Positions 18,423 to 26,234 of a stretch of DNA of 64,000 bases are shown in pieces. A program made the translations under genes and the position numbers. Within the stretch, counting starts at the first letter, position 1. Each line of letters starts with the position of its first letter. Source of the stretch: an uncultured bacterium (GTDB lineage: Bacteria > Cyanobacteriota > Vampirovibrionia > Gastranaerophilales > Gastranaerophilaceae). The stretch spans positions 1 to 64,000 of the forward strand of contig CASDWY010000023.1 of the NCBI GenBank assembly GCA_949284985.1, read 5' to 3'. The notes under the pieces were generated by a model, which was not told the DNA's origin, did no database searches, and saw nothing but the letters and a program-made list of their open reading frames with translations.

Positions 18423-19898
18423 TTATTCTTCAATTTCCATACATTTATCAAGAGCACTTAACATCGCTTTTTGATATACTTCGCACTTATCTTTATTTTC
18501 CGCTTCAAACCTGAGAGTAAAAACCGGCTCTGTGTTACTTTGTCTAATTAATGCAAATCCATCTTTAAAAATTACCCTCATACCATCTATTGTTACTATG
18601 TCAACAATAGATGTTCCAAACATTTTTGGATTTTTATTAACCATTTCCTTCAACGCATCAAGTACGGTTTTTTTTCTATCATTAGGACATCTATATCTTA
18701 CTTCTTGTGAAGTATAAACTTTATCAAATGCACTAAGAAGATTTTCAAGCTTAAAATTTTTATCTTTCCGCTTATGCTTTGCAACTACTTCAATAAGCCT
18801 ACAACCTGCATAAATTGCATCATCAAAACCATAATATCTATCCTTAAAAAAAGTATGTCCGGACATTTCACCTGCAAGAACCGCTCCTGTCTCTTTCATT
18901 TTAGCTTTAATATAACCATGCCCGGTCTTATGCATAATTGCTAACCCACCGGAATTGTTAATTGTATCATAAAGCGCTTGAGAACATTTAACTTCAGATA
19001 CAACAACAGGTTTTTCACCATGTGGTTTAAGCTGCTCAATAACATCCAAAGCATAAATTAACAAAAGTTTATCACCTGTAAGGCTTCTGCCTTGAGAATC
19101 AATTGCTCCTATTCTATCAGCATCGCCATCAAATGCTATACCAAAATCCGCACCTGTTTCAACAACTTTTGCTTTTATATCTGCCAATGTTTTTTCATCA
19201 CTAGGATTTGGATGATGGTTAGGAAAAGTACCATCCGGCTCAGAATACAACTCTATTACTTCACAACCCATATCTCTATATAGCTTAGGTGCAACCACTC
19301 CTCCTGTTGCGTTTGCACTATCTACAACTATTTTTATTCCTTTACCTACATTTTTAAACCGCTCTTCCATATAATCTTGATATTGAGAAATAATATTATA
19401 CTCACGAACTACTCCAAAACGACCTGTATTTTCTCTGCCGTCAATAATTTCTTGAGTATACTCTTTAACTTCTTTTATCTGTTCTTCCGTTAATGACGCT
19501 TTATTATATGTCATCTTCATCCCATTATATTCTGAAGGATTATGACTAGCTGTAACAATCATTGCACCCATAAGAGGCTCCCCACCGGTAATTTCTGCCG
19601 GAACACCGTTTGCCTCTGAAAAATATCCAATTGGGGTTGGTGCTAAACCAAGTTTAACAACATTTGCCCCGGTTGAGGTCACTCCTTCTGCTACTGCTTT
19701 TACTAAAGATGGAGAATGTACCCTCGCATCCCATGTCAGTGAAACCCATATATCATCAGCCTTTTTACCACTCTTTTCAGTAAGAAATTTTACAAAACCT
19801 TTACCTGTATAGTAAAAAACTTCTTCCGTAACATCTTGACCATAAATACCACGAATATCATTCTTTCCAAATGCTTCTAACGTAATTGTTTTTGTCAT
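18423..19898 (-). CDS. phosphomannomutase/phosphoglucomutase
   Basis: A 491-residue alpha-D-phosphohexomutase that interconverts hexose 1- and 6-phosphates for nucleotide sugars and surface polysaccharide. The four signature loops are present: phosphoserine loop TASHNPSEYNG (Ser118), magnesium loop DGDADR (257-262), sugar-binding GEMSGH (343-348), and phosphate-binding RQSNTEPVFTLRFEA near the C-terminus. The loops fit the PMM/PGM dual-specificity group better than GlmM. It is the first gene of the minus-strand run leading into gcvT and is divergent from the ABC permease gene. Confidence 0.94.
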   Translation of the reverse strand: MTKTITLEAFGKNDIRGIYGQDVTEEVFYYTGKGFVKFLTEKSGKKADDIWVSLTWDARVHSPSLVKAVAEGVTSTGANVVKLGLAPTPIGYFSEANGVPAEITGGEPLMGAMIVTASHNPSEYNGMKMTYNKASLTEEQIKEVKEYTQEIIDGRENTGRFGVVREYNIISQYQDYMEERFKNVGKGIKIVVDSANATGGVVAPKLYRDMGCEVIELYSEPDGTFPNHHPNPSDEKTLADIKAKVVETGADFGIAFDGDADRIGAIDSQGRSLTGDKLLLIYALDVIEQLKPHGEKPVVVSEVKCSQALYDTINNSGGLAIMHKTGHGYIKAKMKETGAVLAGEMSGHTFFKDRYYGFDDAIYAGCRLIEVVAKHKRKDKNFKLENLLSAFDKVYTSQEVRYRCPNDRKKTVLDALKEMVNKNPKMFGTSIVDIVTIDGMRVIFKDGFALIRQSNTEPVFTLRFEAENKDKCEVYQKAMLSALDKCMEIEE

Positions 19899-19969
19899 TT
19901 TTTCCTCTTTATAACTTAACTTTTTTATTAATTTAAACTATAATAAATTGTAACTTAAATAGAGAAATT

Positions 19970-20848
19970 ATGAAAAAATTTTTAGCAAATTTACTTAATA
20001 ATGATAAACTTTCCGCAACATTTTTTCTTTTGCCTGCTATTATTGGTACACTCATTTTTATAATCATACCTGTTTTATTTTCTTTTTATTTAAGTTTTAC
20101 AAGTTGGGATCTGCTTTCACCAATAAAATTTGCAGGTCTGCAAAATTATATCGAACTATTTAATTCTCAAGATTTTTATTTTATTTTAAATAATACTATT
20201 ACTTTTGCCCTTGCAACAACTCTTTTTGGAGTATCAATTCCTCTTTTGCTAGCTTGCATTATTAACACCAAAATACGAGGTTCTGAATTATTCAAAACTA
20301 TATACTTCTTACCTTTTATAACTCCTATGGTTGTACTTGCCATTGTTTGGGCGTGGATATTTGACCCAAATATTGGACTTATGAATTTTATTTTAAGAAC
20401 AAACATAAACTGGCTTTATGACACAAAATGGTCAATGACAGCTGTAATTATTGTATCTGTTTGGAAGCTTATTGGATATAACATGATAATTTTTCTCTCA
20501 GGTCTTAGCGCAATAAATTCTAGTATCTACGAAGCAGCAAAAATTGATGGTGCAGGACCGATTAAAACTTTTTGGAAAATAACTGTTCCGCAACTATCTC
20601 CCACCATTTTTTTCGTATGTATTATTACTACAATTTCATCATTTCAAGTATTTGATTTAATATACTTAATGACACAAGGAGGTCCTTTAAACTCTACAAA
20701 TATACTTGTATATTGGCTATACCAATGTGCATTCGAATATTTTGATATTGGTCGTGCAAGTGCAATTGCTTACGTTTTATTTATAATAATTTTTATACTG
20801 ACATTATTACAATGGAAAATAAAAAGTAAATGGGTTAATGAAGACTAA
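19970..20848 (+). CDS. sugar-type ABC transporter permease (MalF/UgpA family), orphan
   Basis: A 292-residue integral membrane protein with about six transmembrane helices. The cytoplasmic EAA loop that docks the ATPase is EAAKIDGAGPIKTFWKITVPQLSP, with the conserved Gly. The C-terminal segment TQGGPLNSTNILVYWLYQCAF is typical of carbohydrate-uptake (CUT1) permeases of the MalF/UgpA side. The usual partners (MalG-type permease, solute-binding protein and MsmX-type ATPase) are not adjacent; the next gene is a convergent YbgC thioesterase overlapping by 4 bp. Either the partners are encoded elsewhere or this is a remnant of a split operon. Confidence 0.92.
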   Translation: MKKFLANLLNNDKLSATFFLLPAIIGTLIFIIIPVLFSFYLSFTSWDLLSPIKFAGLQNYIELFNSQDFYFILNNTITFALATTLFGVSIPLLLACIINTKIRGSELFKTIYFLPFITPMVVLAIVWAWIFDPNIGLMNFILRTNINWLYDTKWSMTAVIIVSVWKLIGYNMIIFLSGLSAINSSIYEAAKIDGAGPIKTFWKITVPQLSPTIFFVCIITTISSFQVFDLIYLMTQGGPLNSTNILVYWLYQCAFEYFDIGRASAIAYVLFIIIFILTLLQWKIKSKWVNED

Positions 20849-21261
20849 TTTTTATTTACAAGTGCTGCTTCAAATGCTTTATAAATATTATCCGGGAATT
20901 GTTTTATAAGTTTACCTTCATTGTTGACAGACACAATAGTTGTTTTAGCTATAATATTTATTCTACTTGTATCCTTATTTTTGATTGTATGTGAAAAAGT
21001 TACGCTCATTGGTCTTAAGTCAGATATTTCTGTTTCCACCAACAATCTGTCATTCATAAAAGCAGATGATTTATAACGAATATGCATATCCACTACAGGC
21101 AAAGTTACACCATCAGCCTGCATATCAGCCAGCTTAAGCCCCAGCATCTCACATAACTCAACTCGACCTTCTTCGAGCCATCTTACATAAGAACCATGCC
21201 ACACAACCCCATATGAATCAGTGTCATGATAATAAACTCTAACTTCCTGTATATGTTTCAT
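20845..21261 (-). CDS. YbgC-type acyl-CoA thioesterase
   Basis: A 138-residue hot-dog-fold thioesterase. The active-site motif YYHDTDSYGVVWHGSYVRWLEEGR contains the catalytic Asp of 4-hydroxybenzoyl-CoA thioesterase/YbgC enzymes, followed by the usual RYKSSAFMNDRL segment. In many diderms YbgC goes with tol-pal genes; here it follows a TPR gene whose stop codon shares one base with its ATG. Substrates are probably short-chain or ACP-linked acyl groups involved in phospholipid metabolism. Confidence 0.92.
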   Translation of the reverse strand: MKHIQEVRVYYHDTDSYGVVWHGSYVRWLEEGRVELCEMLGLKLADMQADGVTLPVVDMHIRYKSSAFMNDRLLVETEISDLRPMSVTFSHTIKNKDTSRINIIAKTTIVSVNNEGKLIKQFPDNIYKAFEAALVNKN

Positions 21262-22868
21262 TAGTCAAATAATCCTTGAATTCTATCTGTAATATCTTGC
21301 GGATCCATTTCGTTTGTAACATTATTAACATTCATTGCCAATTGATATAATTTCGCAGCTTCTACCTTATCGCCCATAATTGCAACTGAACGTGCTAAAT
21401 TATAATAAGCTAATGCATAATTTGGGTTACAATCCATCGCCTTTTGAAATAAATCTGCAGCTTTTTTAACATGACCTAAATCATCAAGATATATTACTCC
21501 CAGATTATTATAAGCTATATCGTAACAATCGTCATATCTTATGGCAAGTTCATACTCTTTTATGGCATCATCAATATCACCTTTTCCCCAATGCAAATAT
21601 CCTAAATTACAATGTATCTTAGGGTTCATTGGACTAAGCTCCAAGGCTTTCCTATATATGCTTAAAGCATTATCATAATCCCCCTTATCATAATATGCAC
21701 TTCCCAAATTAATATAAATTTCAATATCTCCAGGAGTAAGCATATACGCTGTATGATAAGCAGAAATAGACGCATCCAGATTTTTTTCTACTTCTTGAAA
21801 TACATAACCCAATGTCTGTGCTATTAAACTAGTCCAAGCCGGATTAGGGTGCAAAACAATCGCATTCTGATAATGAGAAATTGCCGTTTCTACATCTCCT
21901 TTCATGTAAAGAATATTTGCCAAGTTCCCATGATACTCCGCAACATCTGGCTGTATCTCAATAAGCTTATTATAAATTGAAATAGCTGAATCATAGTCCC
22001 CTGTTTCCTCATAACAAATACACAAAGCACTATATGCAGAAATATTTAAGCTATCCAACCAAATTGCCATTTTATATTCAGTAACCGCATCTTCATATCG
22101 GCCTAAAGCTCTATAAATATCTCCTAATAAACAATACAAAAGAATAAATCCAGGAGCTTTTTCTATTGCATTTTGATAAATAGCCAGTGCATTTTCTAAC
22201 CCATTTCTTTTAACTTCCATCAAGCCACGAATTAACATTGGCAAAAAACGAATATATGAAAATGCTTTTTTTATATTTCTTTTTGCTACTTGATCAAAAG
22301 GAAGATTGATAAAAAACAACAACAATTCTTTTGAACACTGTAGTTTATGTGCAAATGTTTTCTTTCTGGAAATTTTTTTTATATTGTAAATCAATAAATG
22401 CGCTTTTGCATTAGTAAAAGGCCTTGAGACTGAAATAGACTTTTCTGCATACTCTATAGCGTCTAAAAATCTGGTTTTTCTTGTATAGCACTCTGCTATC
22501 ATATAATAAGCATCAGCATATTTAGGATTTTTGTCTATAGCAATTTCAAAATAATTTATCGCTTTTTCTATTTCATTTTTATAATAAAGCGCAACTCCAA
22601 TTTTTTGATAAATTTCAGGAGAATCCAAATACGATTCCAACGCCCTTTGATATTCAGTAATAGCTTCATCAATATATGACTTAACTTGAGATATATCCAA
22701 ATGCCACTCTAAATAAAGATCACCCAATCGCACATGCAGCTGAGGATTTGTCGGATCATTTAAAAGTTCTGACTGACATGCTTCAATAGCCTTTTGAATC
22801 CCATTAGATCTATAAACCTTGTCAATCTTATTTATATTGTTATTTAATTTATCATTTGACTTTATCAT
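21261..22868 (-). CDS. tetratricopeptide-repeat protein
   Basis: A 535-residue cytoplasmic protein with many TPRs, typical units being YADAYYMIAECYTRKTRFLDAI, GDYDNALSIYRKALELSPMNP and YALAYYNLARSVAIMGD. Between about residues 165 and 225 a non-TPR, basic linker (KKISRKKTFAHKLQ and following) splits the array in two. There is no signal peptide. It is in a run with YbgC downstream and the PilZ and M16 genes upstream. The repeats predict a scaffold role; nothing in the sequence names the partner. Confidence 0.88.
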   Translation of the reverse strand: MIKSNDKLNNNINKIDKVYRSNGIQKAIEACQSELLNDPTNPQLHVRLGDLYLEWHLDISQVKSYIDEAITEYQRALESYLDSPEIYQKIGVALYYKNEIEKAINYFEIAIDKNPKYADAYYMIAECYTRKTRFLDAIEYAEKSISVSRPFTNAKAHLLIYNIKKISRKKTFAHKLQCSKELLLFFINLPFDQVAKRNIKKAFSYIRFLPMLIRGLMEVKRNGLENALAIYQNAIEKAPGFILLYCLLGDIYRALGRYEDAVTEYKMAIWLDSLNISAYSALCICYEETGDYDSAISIYNKLIEIQPDVAEYHGNLANILYMKGDVETAISHYQNAIVLHPNPAWTSLIAQTLGYVFQEVEKNLDASISAYHTAYMLTPGDIEIYINLGSAYYDKGDYDNALSIYRKALELSPMNPKIHCNLGYLHWGKGDIDDAIKEYELAIRYDDCYDIAYNNLGVIYLDDLGHVKKAADLFQKAMDCNPNYALAYYNLARSVAIMGDKVEAAKLYQLAMNVNNVTNEMDPQDITDRIQGLFD

Positions 22869-22918
22869 ATATTCAGTTTAATAGGAAAAAAGAATTTGGT
22901 CAAAGTTTAAACAAAGCA

Positions 22919-23533
22919 TTAAACTTCTCTAATTCTTTTTGCCTCTAACTCCAAACATTTTTTTATAATTTTATTTCTATCAACTTCTTCTATTTGCAAA
23001 AATTCAATCAAATATTCATTTTCACGAAAACGTTGTTTTTTTTCTGCTCGTCCAATAACAAAAACACCTTCCTCACAACCGGGTAAAAAAAGCTTACACC
23101 TCAATAATTGATTAACTTGCAAGTTAGCATCGCAAACAAATCTAATTCCACCGCCCCCAATATCCTTGCTTAAGGCTGTATATGTTTCTCCATTTTGTTC
23201 TATTATCATTCTATAATTAGCTTCAGATCGAACATATCTTCTTCTTTGTATTCTTTTTCTAGCTTTTTCAAATTCTACTTCAAATTCACAATTTTGAGGT
23301 TCTGTTATAACAATCGAATCCATAAGCAAAATACCAATTGGAGTATATATTGACAATCTAATAGAACTTCCCTCTACCAAAGAAGTCGAAAAAACAGCAT
23401 TAGACTCCGAAAAAACCAGCACTAATCTGTCCTGCAAAATTTGCTTTATATAACAGAAAAATTGCAAAATTTGTCCATTTTGATTTTCTACACCGACCCT
23501 AACTTTTTGGGCAACTTTAATTCCGCTGCTCAT
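22919..23533 (-). CDS. PilZ-domain protein, probable cyclic-di-GMP receptor
   Basis: A 204-residue protein with a YcgR-type layout: an N-terminal beta barrel (residues about 1-95) followed by a PilZ domain. The ligand motif is visible as RRRYVR (RxxxR type) near residue 100 and SKDIGGGGIRF about 30 residues later (the D/NxSxxG loop, with Gly in place of Ser). PilZ proteins of this form bind c-di-GMP and alter motility, pili or polysaccharide synthesis. With nine prepilin genes in the window a pilus-related role is attractive but unproven. It adjoins the M16 gene with no gap. Confidence 0.88.
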   Translation of the reverse strand: MSSGIKVAQKVRVGVENQNGQILQFFCYIKQILQDRLVLVFSESNAVFSTSLVEGSSIRLSIYTPIGILLMDSIVITEPQNCEFEVEFEKARKRIQRRRYVRSEANYRMIIEQNGETYTALSKDIGGGGIRFVCDANLQVNQLLRCKLFLPGCEEGVFVIGRAEKKQRFRENEYLIEFLQIEEVDRNKIIKKCLELEAKRIREV

Positions 23534-24760
23534 TTACACCTCACTTAAATATTTTTCCGGCGCTAAAATCGCAAGTACATAGTTATCATTAAAATATTTT
23601 TGAGTAATCTCCATAATATCTTTTGAGGTAACACTTTTAATTTCTTCAAGCCATTTTTCTAAATAATCATAACCAAGCTCCTCCATTTCGTAAGAGCCAA
23701 AAGTGCTTGACTGCTGAAGATTTGTTTCTGTTATAAATTGAATCTTTCCTATAATATTATTTTTTGCATCAAACAATTCTTTATCTGAAACAAGCTCACT
23801 TTTAAGCTTATCTATTTCTATCTTAAAACCCTCCAAGGAAACTTTTATATTTTTAGGCTCTGTTGCTATATAAACTCTAAAATCAGAATTATGTCTCGCT
23901 TTAGTATACATACTTCTAACAGTGTATGCCAAACCTTTTTTATCACGAAGCTCCAAAAACAATCTCGAAGAAAGACCGCTTGAACCTAATATCGTATTTA
24001 ATACCGACAAAGCAGCAGATTCTTTTGATTTAATCCCGGGAACAAACCATCCCTGATAAATTTGAGCTTGATTAGCATCATCTTTAACTATTTTAACTAT
24101 TCTTTTTTCATCTAATTTTGCAGAATCTATAGAAGACTGCCTTTTTGTCGAACTAAGTTCAACGAAATGCTTTTCTAAAACAGATTGCACTTCATTTTTA
24201 TCAATATCTCCTACTACAGAAAAAACTTTTTCTGCCGGCTTAAATACAGTATTATATGCATCCCAAACATCACTAGGCAATATTTTATCTATATTTTCCA
24301 AAATCACAACACTGCTGTGTCCATATTGATGCTCTTTGTACAAAGCTTCTACAAACTTATCTCTCGCAAGCACTGTAGGCGAATCTAAAGAAGCAAGTGT
24401 CTCTCCCTTAAATTTAACTACTTCTTTTTCAAAATTCTCTAAAGTAGAATTTTGCATTATATCAGCCAATATTTCCACCGCAACTTCAAAATCTTCTTTC
24501 AAACATAAAAGACTAAACTTCCAATAATCAGATTTCATCTCGGAATAAAAGTCCAACCCGTTTTTTTCAATTTCATAAGCAATTTGCTCAGCAGTCCTTT
24601 TTTTAGTTCCCTGAAGAAACAACCTGTTCAATATAGAATAAATTCCGGGTACACTTTCCTGTTTATCTATATTGACAAAACAAGTTAGTGCAACTCTTGG
24701 TGTATTTTTTGCTGATTTAAAAATCAAATTAACGTTATTATTAAGTAATATTTTTTCCAT
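23534..24760 (-). CDS. M16-family peptidase-like protein without the zinc motif
   Basis: A 408-residue member of the insulinase/pitrilysin (M16) family. It has the family fold signatures PGIYSILNRLFLQGTKKRTAEQIAYEIEKNGL, SSGLSSRLFLELRDKKGLAYTVRS (the C-terminal R/Y pair) and a final lobe. The HxxEH zinc motif expected near residue 40-50 is missing, so this is the non-catalytic partner of a heterodimer, as in the Sphingomonas Sph2681/Sph2682 and mitochondrial processing peptidase arrangements. The catalytic partner is the next gene upstream, 2 bp away. Confidence 0.92.
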   Translation of the reverse strand: MEKILLNNNVNLIFKSAKNTPRVALTCFVNIDKQESVPGIYSILNRLFLQGTKKRTAEQIAYEIEKNGLDFYSEMKSDYWKFSLLCLKEDFEVAVEILADIMQNSTLENFEKEVVKFKGETLASLDSPTVLARDKFVEALYKEHQYGHSSVVILENIDKILPSDVWDAYNTVFKPAEKVFSVVGDIDKNEVQSVLEKHFVELSSTKRQSSIDSAKLDEKRIVKIVKDDANQAQIYQGWFVPGIKSKESAALSVLNTILGSSGLSSRLFLELRDKKGLAYTVRSMYTKARHNSDFRVYIATEPKNIKVSLEGFKIEIDKLKSELVSDKELFDAKNNIIGKIQFITETNLQQSSTFGSYEMEELGYDYLEKWLEEIKSVTSKDIMEITQKYFNDNYVLAILAPEKYLSEV

Positions 24761-24762
24761 TT

Positions 24763-26115
24763 TTACTCCGGAAGCATGACCGACACAGTCAGCTTATTTA
24801 AATCAAGATAATTGCGAGCTATATTCAAAACTTCTTGTGCAGTAATTTTTTCTGTTATATCGAGATACTCGCTTGCCGGTTTTAAATCACCTAAAACCGT
24901 CATATAAAACCCGATATTATCAGCAATATCAGAAACAGTTTCCGAAGTTGAAGCATACGCAACTTTTAATTTCTTTTTTGCTTTTGTAAGTTCTTCAGAA
25001 GATATTTCTTCTTTTAAAATATTTTCAAGTTCCCCTTTTAGAAGGGTCAAGGCTTTTTCCTTTTTATTTGGGTCAAAATTTGCATCAATAAGGAAATTCC
25101 CACCATCTCTAAATTGATAACAGTCACTACTAACATGATTGAAGATTTTTTCTTCTGCATTTTCTATCAATCGTTGATAAAGACGAGAGCTGACTCCATC
25201 GCCTAAAACCATATTTACTATATCCAAAGCCACAACACTTTTTAAATCATCTGCCTTTGGCCCCAAGTAACCAAACATCATAAATCCTGTATTTAATTGT
25301 CCTTTTAGCTCAACATACTGCATACTTTTATGAGGGATATCCGGTTCTTTCTCTGCAATAACATAGTTAAGACGATCTTTAAAATCAAATTCCCTTGCGA
25401 CCTTTTCAAGAACTTTTTCACTGTCAAACTCTCCAACAACAACTGTTGTCATATTATTTGGAGTATAAAATTTCTTATAATAATCCATCACAACGCTTTG
25501 TGGGATAGAGGCGATAATTTCCGGAGTCCCAATAACATCTCTTTTATACGGATGTTTTGTATACATAGCATTATTCAATGCATTATAAACTCTTGTAAAC
25601 GGTTGATCCTTTCTCATTCTAATTTCTTCTATAACAACAAGCCTTTCCCTTTTTTGAGACGGTTCTGTTTTACCAAACTCAAAAGGCTCACCAAGCTCAT
25701 CCTCAGGCAAAAGAGGATCAAGCATCATATCAGCATGAAGTTCAATAGCCTCATTAAAATACTTATTATTAGGACCTTTTGGCAACGTAACATAGTAGAA
25801 CGTATAATCTTTCCAAGTTGCAGCATTTACGATTGCCCCATATGCCTCCAACGTTTTATCAAACTCACCGGCTTTATGTTTATGAGTCCCTTTAAACATC
25901 AAATGCTCTAAAAAATGAGAAATTCCGTTAATATTATCATCTTCGTTTACAGAACCTGTTTTTACCCAAGTACTAATATTAACAAGCCCACCCTCTTTAT
26001 GTGCCAAAACAATTTTATGTCCACTTGGCATTGTATATACTTCTACAGGTTTTGTAAGATAGGGATATGTTATTTCTTCTTTATTTTTATAAATCATAAT
26101 ATACCAACTTTCCAT
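24763..26115 (-). CDS. M16-family zinc peptidase
   Basis: A 450-residue catalytic M16 peptidase. The inverted zinc motif HFLEH is at residues 67-71 (His67 and His71 ligands, Glu70 base), followed by FKGTHKHKAGEFDKTLEAYG; the third ligand is one of the Glu in VVIEEIRMR (163-164). The C-terminal lobe has GDGVSSRLYQRLIE. There is no signal peptide, so it is probably cytoplasmic and acts on peptides together with the zinc-less partner 2 bp downstream. The ATG at 26097 is an alternative start; neither has a convincing Shine-Dalgarno. Confidence 0.94.
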   Translation of the reverse strand: MESWYIMIYKNKEEITYPYLTKPVEVYTMPSGHKIVLAHKEGGLVNISTWVKTGSVNEDDNINGISHFLEHLMFKGTHKHKAGEFDKTLEAYGAIVNAATWKDYTFYYVTLPKGPNNKYFNEAIELHADMMLDPLLPEDELGEPFEFGKTEPSQKRERLVVIEEIRMRKDQPFTRVYNALNNAMYTKHPYKRDVIGTPEIIASIPQSVVMDYYKKFYTPNNMTTVVVGEFDSEKVLEKVAREFDFKDRLNYVIAEKEPDIPHKSMQYVELKGQLNTGFMMFGYLGPKADDLKSVVALDIVNMVLGDGVSSRLYQRLIENAEEKIFNHVSSDCYQFRDGGNFLIDANFDPNKKEKALTLLKGELENILKEEISSEELTKAKKKLKVAYASTSETVSDIADNIGFYMTVLGDLKPASEYLDITEKITAQEVLNIARNYLDLNKLTVSVMLPE

Positions 26116-26182
26116 ATCAATTCTAACAGATTACTCAATATTATCATAATCTTTATGGAGGATTTAAAGCTCAAATAGCACA

Positions 26183-26215
26183 AATACACTGCTTAATAGT
26201 AGTAAGCAGCGTATT
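26183..26215. terminator. hairpin between the GH57 3' end and the M16 gene
   Basis: AATAC-A-CTGCTTA pairs with TAAGCAG-C-GTATT around a 7-nt loop, with one mismatch. It lies 20 bp beyond the GH57 stop codon. The flanking T tract is poor, so its efficiency as a terminator is uncertain. Confidence 0.4.
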
Positions 26216-26234
26216 TTAAAACTAACTTTTTGAC

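Noticed and set aside
25330-25911. A 193-codon open frame antisense to the M16 peptidase
   Set aside because: No ribosome site, no recognisable domain; it mirrors codon bias of the real gene.
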